Source: JAVBSC01 sp031547305
GTDB lineage: Bacteria > Desulfobacterota > Desulfovibrionia > Desulfovibrionales > Desulfovibrionaceae
Direction of reading: 5' to 3'
NCBI GenBank assembly: GCA_031547305.1
Contig: JAVBSC010000048.1
Span: 1-23,065, forward strand
Length of the DNA stretch: 23,065 nucleotides
Shown here: positions 1 to 8,303 of the stretch, in pieces
Layout: each line of letters opens with the position of its first letter
Numbering within the stretch: the stretch's first letter is position 1
Translations under genes and position numbers: made by a program
Notes under the pieces: generated by a model
Seen by the model: only the letters and a program-made list of their open reading frames with translations
What the model was told of the DNA's origin: nothing
Database searches by the model: none

Positions 1-2
1 CT

Positions 3-10
3 CCTCCTTT
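3..10 (-). promoter_or_regulatory. Strong Shine-Dalgarno of a gene starting just outside the window
   Basis: Read on the minus strand these bases are AAAGGAGG, a near-perfect ribosome binding site. With normal spacing the start codon falls a few bases beyond the left edge. It implies a minus-strand gene downstream of glmS, probably co-transcribed with it. The gene itself cannot be seen. Confidence 0.5.
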
Positions 11-57
11 CCGACTCTCTTCTTTCATTCCAACCCCTTCCTCCCGTCGGGCGCGGG

Positions 58-75
58 CCCCCCCCCCCCCCCCCC
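58..75. repeat. C18 homopolymer (G18 on the glmS coding strand)
   Basis: Eighteen consecutive C bases lie 10 bp beyond the glmS stop codon, within an 85-bp pyrimidine-rich spacer. On the minus strand the tract is G18 and sits about 50 bases before the Shine-Dalgarno of the next gene. Such tracts slip during replication and are also common assembly errors, so the exact length should not be trusted. Confidence 0.9.
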
Positions 76-85
76 GGCCCCGATT

Positions 86-1921
86 TTATTCCACTGTAAC
101 GCTTTTGGCCAGGTTCCGGGGCTGATCCACGTCCTTGCCAAGGTAGCTGGCTGCTTCGTAGCTCAAAAGCTGAAGCATTGGCAGAAGCAGGAAGCCGCAG
201 AACGGTGATTCAGAAGACGGAATGATCCAGCGCTGATCCGCCTTCACTTCCCAGCCCGGTTTGGGCGAGTGCGTAAGAACCAGCACCGGGCCGCTTCTGG
301 CGCTCACCTCCTCTATGTTCGAGCCTATTTTCAAAAAATGCTCATCATGCGGGGCCAGGGCCACGGTCAGAAAATCCGGGTCGATCATGGCGATGGGCCC
401 GTGCTTCATCTCGCCGGCCGCGTAACCTTCCGCGTGCACGTAAGAAAGTTCCTTAAGCTTGAGCGCGCCCTCCAAAGCCAGAGCATAGCTTTGCCCGCGT
501 CCCAAAAAGAAAATATTCCGGAATTTGGCGGCATGCTGGGCGAATTCCTGGGCTTCGCGCTGCATTTCCGGCAGGCAGGCGGCCAAAATCCGCTCAATAC
601 CCGCAAATTGCCCGAGCAGCCTGGCCAAATCCGGCCGGCTCAAAACTTTATTGCGCTGCCCCCAGTACATGGCCAGCACGGTAAGCACGGCCATCTGGCT
701 GCACAAAGCCTTGGTGGAGGCCACGCTGATTTCCGGCCCGGCCTGGGTGTACAGCACCATATCCGCTTCCCGCGCCAGCGACGATCCGGTCACGTTGCAC
801 AGGCCCAGGACCTTGCAGCCATGCTCCCGCGCCACCTTCAGCGCGGCCAGGGTATCCGCCGTCTCGCCGGACTGGCTGATCAGCAGCACAAGTTCTCCGG
901 CGTCCAGCAAGGGTTTGCGGTAGCGGAACTCTGAAGCGATTTCCACCACTGTGGGAATGCCGGCCCACTGTTCAAACAGCGGGGCGCCCCACAGGCCGGA
1001 GTTGTAAGACGTGCCGCAGGCCACGATGCGCAGCCGCCTGGGCGGTTCCCGCCCGTCCAGTTCCGGCAGCAGCACGGCGTCCCGGGCTTCGCTGACCCGG
1101 CCCACCAGGCTGTTGCGCAATACCAGCGGCTGCTCGAAAATCTCCTTGAGCATAAAATGCTTGTATCCGTCTTTTTGCGCCGCCTGCATGTCCCAGTTGA
1201 TCTCTTTGACCTCTTTTTCCACCGGCGTCAGATCCGCCAGGGCATAGACCCGCCAGCTCAAAGGATTGATGCGCGCCACCTCGCCTTCATCCAGAAAAAC
1301 CACTTCCCTGGTGTAGTTCAAAAAGGCGGTCACATCGGACCCGAAAAAATTCTCGCCCACGCCCAGGCCCAGGATAAGCGGTGCGGAATGACGCGTGGCG
1401 TACAGCGTGTCCGGCTCGTCCCGGCAGAGCAGCACCAGCGCGTAAGCCCCCTTGGCCCGGCGCACCGCCCTGGCGAAGCCCTCCAGGTTCGAGCCCGCGC
1501 TCTTGCGCTCTTCCGCAATCAAATTCACCAGAATCTCCGTGTCCGTCTGCGAGGCGAACACATAGCCCTTGGCCTCCAGCTCCGCCTTCAACTCCCGGTA
1601 GTTCTCGATGATGCCGTTGTGCACCATCACAAACCCGCCGCCGTTGGCCACGTGCGGATGGGCGTTGATCTCGTTGGGCACTCCGTGCGTGGCCCAGCGC
1701 GTATGCCCCAGCCCCGTGGTCGGAATGGTGTAGTCCGGCCTGCCGAACAGCTTGTCTTCCAAAATCTTCAGCTTGCCTTCGGCCCGCACGGTTTCTATCC
1801 CGCCCCGGCGCACAAAAGCCAGGCCGGAAGAATCATACCCCCGGTACTCCAGACGCTTCAGCCCTTCCATCACCACCGGCAAAGCCGCCCTGTGCCCGGC
1901 ATACCCGATTATCCCGCACAT
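86..1921 (-). CDS. glmS: Glutamine--fructose-6-phosphate aminotransferase (isomerizing)
   Basis: Cytosolic enzyme making glucosamine-6-phosphate from fructose-6-phosphate and glutamine, the first step towards UDP-GlcNAc for peptidoglycan and LPS. The protein has 611 residues, the usual family length. It begins MCGIIGYAG, so Cys2 is the N-terminal nucleophile of the class II glutaminase domain (about residues 1-220, with the RLEYRGYDSSG motif near residue 23). Two SIS sugar-isomerase domains follow; CGTSYNSG and SQSGET mark the first. The C-terminus LAKSVTVE carries the conserved active-site lysine. The ATG is preceded by a GAAAGGGA ribosome site. It is divergent from gatB across about 170 bp, and I see no convincing promoter or glmS-type ribozyme in that gap. 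Identification is secure. Confidence 0.97.
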   Translation of the reverse strand: MCGIIGYAGHRAALPVVMEGLKRLEYRGYDSSGLAFVRRGGIETVRAEGKLKILEDKLFGRPDYTIPTTGLGHTRWATHGVPNEINAHPHVANGGGFVMVHNGIIENYRELKAELEAKGYVFASQTDTEILVNLIAEERKSAGSNLEGFARAVRRAKGAYALVLLCRDEPDTLYATRHSAPLILGLGVGENFFGSDVTAFLNYTREVVFLDEGEVARINPLSWRVYALADLTPVEKEVKEINWDMQAAQKDGYKHFMLKEIFEQPLVLRNSLVGRVSEARDAVLLPELDGREPPRRLRIVACGTSYNSGLWGAPLFEQWAGIPTVVEIASEFRYRKPLLDAGELVLLISQSGETADTLAALKVAREHGCKVLGLCNVTGSSLAREADMVLYTQAGPEISVASTKALCSQMAVLTVLAMYWGQRNKVLSRPDLARLLGQFAGIERILAACLPEMQREAQEFAQHAAKFRNIFFLGRGQSYALALEGALKLKELSYVHAEGYAAGEMKHGPIAMIDPDFLTVALAPHDEHFLKIGSNIEEVSARSGPVLVLTHSPKPGWEVKADQRWIIPSSESPFCGFLLLPMLQLLSYEAASYLGKDVDQPRNLAKSVTVE

Positions 1922-2031
1922 AAATGATCCCTTTCTTTATATTTTGACGGGGACGGACCCCCTCAATTTCTTTACCCCATCCCGTAAAAAAATAGAATAG
2001 CGCGAAGTGGCCTAAAAATAATCGCCTTTTG

Positions 2032-2060
2032 TTGACAGTCCAACGCTGGAGGCATATTTT
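2032..2060 (+). promoter_or_regulatory. Sigma-70 promoter of gatBCA
   Basis: TTGACA at 2032-2037, an exact -35 consensus, is followed after 17 bp by TATTTT at 2055-2060. Transcription would start near 2067, giving a leader of about 25 bases to the gatB ATG at 2092. The box lies inside the possible upstream TTG extension of gatB, which argues against that longer start. Confidence 0.7.
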
Positions 2061-2091
2061 TTCAAATTCCGAAAACGGTAAAGGATTGCCC

Positions 2092-3525
2092 ATGTCTGCT
2101 GTTGCCGCCGGTCCCTGGGAGAGTGTCATCGGCCTGGAAGTTCATGTCCAGCTCAAGACCAGAACCAAGCTTTTTTGCGCCTGTCCAAACAGTTTCGGCG
2201 GGCGGGAGAATTCGCGCATCTGCCCGGTCTGCGCCGGGTTTCCGGGCGCTCTGCCCAAAGTCAACGCCAAAGCTGTGGAACTGGCCGTAAAAGCCGGCCT
2301 GGCTCTGGGCTGCCGCATCAACCTCAGGTCCGCCTTTGCCCGTAAAAGTTATTTTTACCCGGATCTGCCGGCCGGTTTTCAGACTTCCCAATTGGACCCG
2401 CCCGTTTGCGGCACCGGAGAAATGCTTCTGGATTCCGGCAACCGGGTGCGCATAACCCGCATCCACCTGGAGGACGACGCTGGCAAGTGCCTGCACGAGG
2501 CCGCAGGTAAAAGCCTGGTGGACCTGAACCGGGCCGGCACGCCGCTCATAGAGATCGTCACGGAGCCTGACCTGCGCGGCCCGGAGGAAGCCGTGGCCTT
2601 TGTCCGCCGCCTGCGCCGCCTGCTGGTCTACCTGGATATTACCGACGGCAACATGGAGGAAGGCAGCCTGCGCTGCGACGTGAACCTTTCCCTGCGGCCG
2701 TATGGCGGCACGGAATACGGCATTCGCGCGGAACTCAAGAACCTGAACTCCTTCCACAGCATTCAGGACGCAATCGCCTGCGAAATAACCCGCCAGTCCC
2801 GCATTCTGAACTCCGGCGGCACAGTGGATCAGGAAACCCGGCTCTACGACCCGGACTCCAAAACCACCAGGGCCATGCGCTCCAAAGAGGAAGCCCCGGA
2901 CTACCGCTACTTCCCCAATCCGGACCTGCCGGCCTTGGAACTGACCGGGACTTTCGTGGACGGCCTGGCCGCCGCCCTGCCGGAATTCCCGGAGGCCCGC
3001 GAGGCCCGCTTCATGCAATCCTTTGGCCTGAGCGCCGAGGAAGCCGGGCTGCTTACCGCTGAAAAAGCCGTGGCCGACTACTTTGAGTCCGCCCTGGCCG
3101 TGCGCCACAACCCCAAGCGCCTGGCCGGACTGATGCTGGGCGAGCTTTTGCCCGAATGCTCCCGCCAGAACCTGGCTCTGGATTCCCTGCCCCTGACCGC
3201 CGCCGGACTCGGCCGCGCCGCCGCGCTGATCGACAAAGGCACGGTCAGCCTGCGGGCCGTGCACGAGCTTTTCTCCGATCTGCTCAAAACCGGGATCGAT
3301 ATCGAAATTCTGGCCAAAGATCGCGGCCTGCTCCAGGTTTCCGATTCCTCCGCCCTGGAGAGGGCCGTGCTGGACGCCATTTCCGCCCACCCGGAAGAGG
3401 CCGCGGCTTACAAAACCGGCAAAACCAAACTCAAGGCCTTTTTTGTGGGCCAGGTCATGCGCGCCACCAAAGGCGCCGGCAACCCGGCCGTGATCAATGA
3501 ATTGTTGGAAAAGCATCTGAGCTGA
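2092..3525 (+). CDS. gatB: Asp-tRNA(Asn)/Glu-tRNA(Gln) amidotransferase subunit B
   Basis: GatB binds the misacylated Glu-tRNA(Gln) or Asp-tRNA(Asn), phosphorylates the side chain with ATP and amidates it with ammonia channelled from GatA. From the chosen ATG the protein has 477 residues, typical for GatB. GLEVHVQLKT is near residue 14. A four-cysteine zinc site (C29, C31, C44, C47) is present, as are the signatures DLNRAGTPLIEIVTEPD and DYRYFPNPDLP. A YqeY-like helical tail ends the protein. I chose 2092 over the upstream TTG at 2029 because AAAGGA lies 7 bases before it, homology starts just after it, and a good promoter overlaps the extension. It is the first gene of gatB-gatC-gatA. Confidence 0.96.
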   Translation: MSAVAAGPWESVIGLEVHVQLKTRTKLFCACPNSFGGRENSRICPVCAGFPGALPKVNAKAVELAVKAGLALGCRINLRSAFARKSYFYPDLPAGFQTSQLDPPVCGTGEMLLDSGNRVRITRIHLEDDAGKCLHEAAGKSLVDLNRAGTPLIEIVTEPDLRGPEEAVAFVRRLRRLLVYLDITDGNMEEGSLRCDVNLSLRPYGGTEYGIRAELKNLNSFHSIQDAIACEITRQSRILNSGGTVDQETRLYDPDSKTTRAMRSKEEAPDYRYFPNPDLPALELTGTFVDGLAAALPEFPEAREARFMQSFGLSAEEAGLLTAEKAVADYFESALAVRHNPKRLAGLMLGELLPECSRQNLALDSLPLTAAGLGRAAALIDKGTVSLRAVHELFSDLLKTGIDIEILAKDRGLLQVSDSSALERAVLDAISAHPEEAAAYKTGKTKLKAFFVGQVMRATKGAGNPAVINELLEKHLS

Positions 3526-3567
3526 CGAGTCAGGGTGGCGGCGCCCCCATTGTAAAAAAGGACGAAT

Positions 3568-3876
3568 ATGGCTGTTACTAAAGAAACGGTGCTGCGCACC
3601 AGCCGCCTGGCCAGGTTGGATTTGGGCCTGGGCTTGTCCGAGGCGGAAGCTGAGGCGCGGATTGAGGTGTTCCGGGAGCAGATGGACGAAATAGTCCGGC
3701 ACATGGACATGCTGGCGCAAGCGGACTGCGCCGGAGTGGAGCCGTGGCATTCGCCCCTGGACCAGGTGGACGGCCCCAGGCCGGATGAACCGGAAAAAGC
3801 GGCTGAAGAGAACGAGCTTCTGGACGGAGCGCCGGAACGCCTGGCTGATTTTTTTGTGGTGCCGCGCATTCTGTAA
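3568..3876 (+). CDS. gatC: Asp-tRNA(Asn)/Glu-tRNA(Gln) amidotransferase subunit C
   Basis: Small subunit that wraps around GatA and GatB and stabilises the amidotransferase. It has 102 residues, close to the normal 95-100. The N-terminus (TKETVLRTSRLARLDLGL, about residues 4-21) and the helix containing FREQMDEIVRHMDML are typical. The C-terminal part has the usual loop ending in DFFVVPRIL, which lines the GatA/GatB interface. AAAAAGGACG precedes the ATG. It lies 42 bp after gatB and 56 bp before gatA. The order B-C-A differs from the common C-A-B order, but all three subunits are present and look intact. Confidence 0.93.
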   Translation: MAVTKETVLRTSRLARLDLGLGLSEAEAEARIEVFREQMDEIVRHMDMLAQADCAGVEPWHSPLDQVDGPRPDEPEKAAEENELLDGAPERLADFFVVPRIL

Positions 3877-3932
3877 GCCAAAACAGATTGATAAGTTTAC
3901 GGTAAGCATACTGTTAATCAACTGGATTATTT

Positions 3933-5420
3933 ATGTCCGAGCTTTATGAGTTGAGTTTAAGCGAAGCTGCCGAGGCTTTGCAAAAGCGGGCGATCAGCGC
4001 CCTGGAGCTTACGCGGGCCTGCCTGGCGCGCATTCAGGCCACGGAGCCGTTGCTGAACGCCTGCGTCAGCCTGCGGGATGAGGAAGCCCTGGCCGAGGCC
4101 GGCAGGCTGGACGCCGCCGGGCCGGATCCGGCCAAGGCCCTGTGGGGCGTGCCGGTCAGTCTGAAGGATCTGATTTGCCTGCGGGGCAGCGCCACCACCT
4201 GCGCTTCAAATATGCTCAAGAATTTCGTTCCGCCTTACGATGCGGAAGTGGCGGCCAGGCTTAAAGCGGCCGGAGCGATCATAGTGGCCAAGGCCAACAT
4301 GGATGAATTCGCCATGGGCTCCAGCACGGAAACGTCCGCTTTTGGGATCACCAGAAATCCCTGGGGCCTGGAACGCATTCCCGGCGGGTCCAGCGGCGGC
4401 TCAGCCGCGTCTGTGGCCGCGGGCCAGGTTTTTGCCTCCCTGGGCAGCGATACCGGCGGCTCCATCCGCCAGCCCGCCTCCATGTGCGGCTGTGTGGGCA
4501 TCAAGCCCACTTACGGCCGGGTTTCCCGCTACGGCGTGGTGGCTTACGGCAGTTCCTTCGACCAGGTCGGGCCGCTGGCCCGCACCGTGGAGGACGGCGC
4601 GCGGGTGCTGCGGGCTATTGCCGGGTTTGACGCCAAAGAAGCCACCAGCGCCATAGCGCCGGTGGATGATTATCCGGCTTTTGCGCTGGATGGTGGGCTG
4701 AAGGGGCGGAACGGAGATTTGCGGGGGCTGCGGATAGGCCTGCCGGAGGAATTCTGGTCCGCCGGCCTCAGTCCGGAGGTGGAAAACACCTGCCGGAAGC
4801 TTCTTAAACGCGCAAAGGAAGCCGGAGCGGAACTGGCGCCGGTCAGCCTGCCGCACCAGAGGTACGGCATTGCCGTTTATTATATCATGGCCTCGGCCGA
4901 AGCTTCCACCAACCTGGCCCGCTTTGACGGCGTGCGCTACGGCTTCCGCACGCGGGAGCCGAAGGATCTGCTGGATTTGTACACCGCCTCCAGATCCAAA
5001 GGCTTTGGCGAGGAAGTGCAACGCCGGATTATGCTGGGCGCCTTTGTGCTCTCTTCGGGATATTATGACGCTTATTTCCGCAAGGCCGCCCAGGTGCGCC
5101 GCCTGCTGCGGGCGGACTTTGACGCCGCCCTGGAGCGTTGCGACGTGCTGGCCGCGCCGGTCAGCCCGGTTACAGCCTGGGAATTCGGGCGCTTCAAGGC
5201 CAGCCCGCTGGAAGGCTACAAAATGGACCTGCTCACCGTAACCCTTAACCTGGCCGGTCTGCCGGGCATAGCCCTGCCCGCCGGCCTGGGAGCGGAAAGC
5301 GGCCTGCCGGTTGGCCTGCAGATTATGGGCAGACCGTTCGCGGAATCCGGAATGATCCGGGCCGCCGCCGGGCTGGAGGCTCTGGCGGACAGGCTGGGGC
5401 CGCCGGCGGGAATCAAATGA
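3933..5420 (+). CDS. gatA: Asp-tRNA(Asn)/Glu-tRNA(Gln) amidotransferase subunit A
   Basis: Amidase-signature glutaminase that releases ammonia for GatB. The 495 residues match the family. The Ser-cisSer-Lys triad is visible: K78 in PVSLKDL, cis-Ser S153 in GGSSGGS, and nucleophile S177 in GSDTGGSIRQPA. The ribosome site is weak (TGGA about 9 bases before ATG), so translation may depend on the rest of the operon. A TTGATA box at 3888 in the gap after gatC could be part of an internal promoter, but no good -10 goes with it. The stop codon lies only 6 bp from the convergent pssA stop, and no terminator separates the two. Confidence 0.96.
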   Translation: MSELYELSLSEAAEALQKRAISALELTRACLARIQATEPLLNACVSLRDEEALAEAGRLDAAGPDPAKALWGVPVSLKDLICLRGSATTCASNMLKNFVPPYDAEVAARLKAAGAIIVAKANMDEFAMGSSTETSAFGITRNPWGLERIPGGSSGGSAASVAAGQVFASLGSDTGGSIRQPASMCGCVGIKPTYGRVSRYGVVAYGSSFDQVGPLARTVEDGARVLRAIAGFDAKEATSAIAPVDDYPAFALDGGLKGRNGDLRGLRIGLPEEFWSAGLSPEVENTCRKLLKRAKEAGAELAPVSLPHQRYGIAVYYIMASAEASTNLARFDGVRYGFRTREPKDLLDLYTASRSKGFGEEVQRRIMLGAFVLSSGYYDAYFRKAAQVRRLLRADFDAALERCDVLAAPVSPVTAWEFGRFKASPLEGYKMDLLTVTLNLAGLPGIALPAGLGAESGLPVGLQIMGRPFAESGMIRAAAGLEALADRLGPPAGIK

Positions 5421-5426
5421 CTGGCG

Positions 5427-6206
5427 CTATTCCGCCTTGCCCGGAGGCGGCGGAGTGCCGCCGGATGGCTTGTCCGCCGGGTGCAGGCGGCGGGGCATGA
5501 TGAAGAAGGTGTAAATAAGGCCGGAAAGAATATACACGGCAAAAATGGTGAATCCCAAAAGCTTGGGGTAGGAGGCGATCAGCGCGAACAGGGTGATGGC
5601 CGTGACCATCCAGCGGAAGGGGTGGGCTTTTACAAAACCATACTCCTTAAAAGAGACGTAGCGCACCCGGCTGACCATCAGGAAGGCCAGAAGCAAAGTC
5701 AGGCCAAGGCAGAAGGCCGGAAAAGCCGGCATGGCCCAGGAAGGTATGTAGCGGTAAAAGAGCACCAGGCAGGCCAGGGTGCAGCCGCTGGCCGGGATGG
5801 GCAGTCCGGTGAAGAATTTTTTGCCGCCCGTGCCGGCGGTAACGTTGAATCTGGCCAGGCGCAGGGCGCCGCAGACCACCAGTAGAAACGCCACGGTCGA
5901 GCCCATGCGCCCGAAGGCGTGAATCTGCCAGGCGTGGATCATAAAACCGGGCGTAACACCAAAGGCCACCAGGTCCGCCAGGGAGTCGTACTGGATGCCG
6001 AACTCGCTGCTGGTGTTGGTCAGGCGGGCCACTTTGCCGTCCAGGCCGTCCAGAAGGGCGCTCGCCAGAATGCACAGAGCGCAGGCTTCAATCCGCCCGT
6101 TCGATGCGTAAAGCAGGCCGAGAAAACCGGTGAACAGGCTGCCGCTGGTGAACAGATTGGGCAGTATGTACACGCCTTTGTGCAGAGGCAGGTTACGGTA
6201 AGGCAT
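5427..6206 (-). CDS. pssA: CDP-diacylglycerol--serine O-phosphatidyltransferase
   Basis: Inner-membrane enzyme condensing CDP-diacylglycerol with serine to phosphatidylserine. The CDP-alcohol phosphatidyltransferase signature DG-x2-AR-x8-G-x3-D-x3-D is perfect (DGKVAR then eight residues, G, D, D). Several hydrophobic segments follow, then a proline-rich tail. From the ATG at 6206 the protein has 259 residues and starts MPYRNLPLHKGVYILPNLFT, a normal family start. The reading frame runs 27 codons further upstream to 6287, but that would overlap psd and adds only Arg/Gly-rich sequence. The ATG lies 8 bp after the psd stop, so the two genes form an operon making phosphatidylethanolamine. The ribosome site is weak. 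Confidence 0.94.
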   Translation of the reverse strand: MPYRNLPLHKGVYILPNLFTSGSLFTGFLGLLYASNGRIEACALCILASALLDGLDGKVARLTNTSSEFGIQYDSLADLVAFGVTPGFMIHAWQIHAFGRMGSTVAFLLVVCGALRLARFNVTAGTGGKKFFTGLPIPASGCTLACLVLFYRYIPSWAMPAFPAFCLGLTLLLAFLMVSRVRYVSFKEYGFVKAHPFRWMVTAITLFALIASYPKLLGFTIFAVYILSGLIYTFFIMPRRLHPADKPSGGTPPPPGKAE

Positions 6207-6214
6207 GGCCCGGC

Positions 6215-6865
6215 CTACGCTTCTTCGCGCCGGGCGGCCAGCGCGGTTTGCCCGGCGAAAACCTGTTTGCCAACCTGGACCAGGCATTTGTATTCCGGCG
6301 GCAGGTACACGTCCACCCTGGACCCGAACTTGATCATGCCAAAACGCTCGCCGCGCTTAAGCTCATCACCAACTTCCACCCGGCAGACTATGCGTCTGGC
6401 GATCAGCCCGGCAATCTGCACAAAGGACCAGACCTGGCCGGATTCCTCCGCAAGCTGGTAGGCGCAACGCTCGTTGTCCGTGGAAGCTTTGTCCAGCGCG
6501 GCGTTCAAAAATTGCCCCGCGTGGTAGGCGATGCCGGTTACGCGTCCGGCCGCCGGGCTGCGGTTAACGTGCACGCTGATCACGTTCATGAAAATGCTCA
6601 CGCATTCGCGCTCCTCGCCGCTGAAGGGGTCCGGCTTTCTGGCGATGCCCACTATCTTGCCGTCCGCCGGGCTTACGCCAAGACCGGGGGCATTCGGCAC
6701 CACACGTTCCGGATCCCGAAAAAAGTGGCAGCTGAACGCGGTGAGCAGCAAAAACAGAATGGGCAGGCAATCATAGCCCATAACCGCGAAAACGAGGGCC
6801 GCAAAAGCGCTCAGGCCTATGGATGGCAGGCCTTCACGTGTTATTCCGCATTGGGGTGTTCGCAT
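6215..6865 (-). CDS. psd: Phosphatidylserine decarboxylase, short GSR-type proenzyme
   Basis: Decarboxylates phosphatidylserine to phosphatidylethanolamine at the inner membrane. It has 216 residues, the short (PSD-A) form rather than the roughly 300-residue enterobacterial type. A hydrophobic N-terminus (about residues 12-45) is followed by HFFRDPER, SPADGK near 65-70, and FMNVISVHVNRSP near 92-104. The self-cleavage motif is GSR at 181-183, where Ser182 would become the pyruvoyl group. The family splits the proenzyme there into a long beta and a short alpha chain. It is the first gene of psd-pssA and has only a weak GGAT ribosome site. The 136-bp gap to the divergent gene at 7002 must hold its promoter, but no clear box is seen. 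Confidence 0.93.
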   Translation of the reverse strand: MRTPQCGITREGLPSIGLSAFAALVFAVMGYDCLPILFLLLTAFSCHFFRDPERVVPNAPGLGVSPADGKIVGIARKPDPFSGEERECVSIFMNVISVHVNRSPAAGRVTGIAYHAGQFLNAALDKASTDNERCAYQLAEESGQVWSFVQIAGLIARRIVCRVEVGDELKRGERFGMIKFGSRVDVYLPPEYKCLVQVGKQVFAGQTALAARREEA

Positions 6866-7001
6866 ATCTGGAAAATCCGGGTAAATATTTAGTGACTTTG
6901 TCGGAAGAATGCTTAAAGTACCGCTGCCTGACTATTTGGCCGACTCATAGCATGCAACCGTCAGGTTAGGCAACTGATTCCGATTTATGGAAATTTGACC
7001 G

Positions 7002-8066
7002 ATGGACACACTTACGCATTTCGCGGCCGGGGCGCTCACCCCCATGGCTTTTCGCAAGGCGCCGCGTTGCGCCGCTCTGGTGGCCTTTGGCGTGCTGTGC
7101 GGTGAATTCCCGGACGTGGACATCATTGCCGGCACAGCCCCTAAAGCGCTCCTGCTCGCGCACCGGGGCATCACCCACGCCCTGTTCAGCCTGCCGCTGC
7201 TGGCCCTGTGCGCGGTTCTGCTCTTTTACCCCTTTTTAAGCGCCGGAATGGACGCGCAAAAACGCTTGCACGCCCCTCCGCCGGAGCCCTGGAGCATAAT
7301 CCAGGCCTTTGGCGCGGCCTGCCTGACCATTTTGACCCATCTGTACCTGGACTGCGTGACCACCTTCGGCACCAGGATTTTCCTGCCGTTTTCCCACTAC
7401 CGGGTGGCTTTGCCGGGCCTGTTCATCATCGATCTTCTGTTCACCGGCGTACTCATGGTTCTGCTGTTCAAAGTCCTGCGGGGGCTTACGGACCCGGCCC
7501 GGCTGGAGCGCCAGGTACGCCTGGCCCGCATCGCCCTGCTCTGGATCCTTTGTTATCCCCTGGCCTGCCTTGGAATCGGCCAGGTTTCCGATGCATACCT
7601 GAACGCGCGCTATGCTGGCGGCGTGGCCCATATCCGCCTGATGCCGGATCCCTTCGCGCCTTTTATCTGGAAAGCCGTGGCCGAAAAAGGGGCCGCCACC
7701 TACGCCATTGACGCCTTTTACCCCCTAGCCCCGCTCCGGGACATGGATTTTGCCCGGACCTTCGAACGGGCGGACCCAACGCTCTGGGCAAAGCTGCAAA
7801 AGGAAATCCCAATTTTTGCGGACTACGCGACGTTTGTGACCTTTCCGGCCCAGCGCCGCGTTCCCTTGCCGGACGGCGGCCAGGAATACCGCTTCTTCGA
7901 TTTGCGCTACACCTGGGCTATGGAGGATCTTGCCAAAAAATTCGGCCGGGGCGACGGCAACTTCATTATGGAGGCGCGCGTGGATAAAGACGGCCGGATC
8001 GCCGCCTGGCGCTACCTCAGCCGCGGCCGTGACGAAGGCGTTCCATGGATAAAAATTGAAGGGTAA
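7002..8066 (+). CDS. YdjM/DUF457-type membrane-bound metal-dependent hydrolase homologue
   Basis: A 354-residue membrane protein with the putative metal-ligand pattern of the YdjM/DUF457 family: H6 in TLTHFAAG, the pair D38 and D40 in FPDVD, H54 and H59 in AHRGITHA, and H113/D117 in LTHLYLD. Four or more hydrophobic segments fill residues 1-200. The C-terminal 150 residues are soluble and rich in aromatic and charged residues. Family members are annotated as inner-membrane hydrolases, but the substrate is unknown (YdjM of E. coli belongs to the SOS response). I see no LexA box here. The ribosome site is weak. It appears monocistronic, divergent from psd. Confidence 0.8.
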   Translation: MDTLTHFAAGALTPMAFRKAPRCAALVAFGVLCGEFPDVDIIAGTAPKALLLAHRGITHALFSLPLLALCAVLLFYPFLSAGMDAQKRLHAPPPEPWSIIQAFGAACLTILTHLYLDCVTTFGTRIFLPFSHYRVALPGLFIIDLLFTGVLMVLLFKVLRGLTDPARLERQVRLARIALLWILCYPLACLGIGQVSDAYLNARYAGGVAHIRLMPDPFAPFIWKAVAEKGAATYAIDAFYPLAPLRDMDFARTFERADPTLWAKLQKEIPIFADYATFVTFPAQRRVPLPDGGQEYRFFDLRYTWAMEDLAKKFGRGDGNFIMEARVDKDGRIAAWRYLSRGRDEGVPWIKIEG

Positions 8067-8068
8067 GA

Positions 8069-8095
8069 GAAGCGCGCTCTCCCGCGCCCAGCTTC
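8069..8095 (+). terminator. Possible weak terminator after the DUF457 gene
   Basis: GAAGC-GCGC and GCGC-CCA-GCTTC can pair around a TCTCCC loop, starting 2 bp after the stop codon. The stem has a three-base bulge and no T-run follows, so it may be only an RNA-end stabiliser or chance. Confidence 0.25.
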
Positions 8096-8163
8096 TTGCG
8101 CGCCGTCTTCAGTTCTGGTATCGGAAGCTGTTGTCCTTCGGCTGGCCCATCGAACGAATCGGG

Positions 8164-8194
8164 AACAATTCAACATTTTCAATGTTAAATTGTT
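8164..8194. promoter_or_regulatory. 31-bp palindrome upstream of the ABC transporter (candidate operator)
   Basis: AACAATT-C-AACATT, then TTC, then AATGTT-A-AATTGTT: 13 of 14 base pairs match across a 3-base centre. It is strikingly AT-rich for this genome. It lies 110 bp before the binding-protein ATG at 8304, inside the 237-bp spacer 8067-8303, which holds no credible gene. A weak -35/-10 pair (TTGTTT at 8191, AATACT at 8214, spacing 17) overlaps its right edge. That arrangement would suit a repressor or activator site. It could instead fold as an RNA hairpin. Confidence 0.5.
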
Positions 8195-8303
8195 TTACAC
8201 GTATTCGCGGGCAAATACTTGCCGCCAGGTTCTCGCCAAGCGAATCCGCTTCGCCGCCGGCGATAATCTCAAGCGTAAAACGCTCTAAAAAGAGGAAAAA
8301 AGC

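Noticed and set aside
1936..1999. Possible glmS promoter boxes (TTGAGG with AATATA; TATTCT)
   Set aside because: The first would start transcription inside the ribosome site, and the second has no -35. No glmS ribozyme-like sequence is seen either.
2029..2091. TTG-initiated N-terminal extension of gatB
   Set aside because: It overlaps a consensus promoter, lacks family resemblance, and a good ribosome site serves the ATG at 2092.
2062..3921. 619-residue open frame antisense to gatB and gatC
   Set aside because: It lies opposite clear gatB/gatC, has no recognisable domain, and is Gly/Gln/His-rich in the way antisense frames of GC-rich genes are.
6937..6952. Sigma-54-like TGGCCG-N5-TAGCA before the DUF457 gene
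   Set aside because: GG and GC are 10 bases apart, but three of the other consensus bases are wrong and nothing else supports it.
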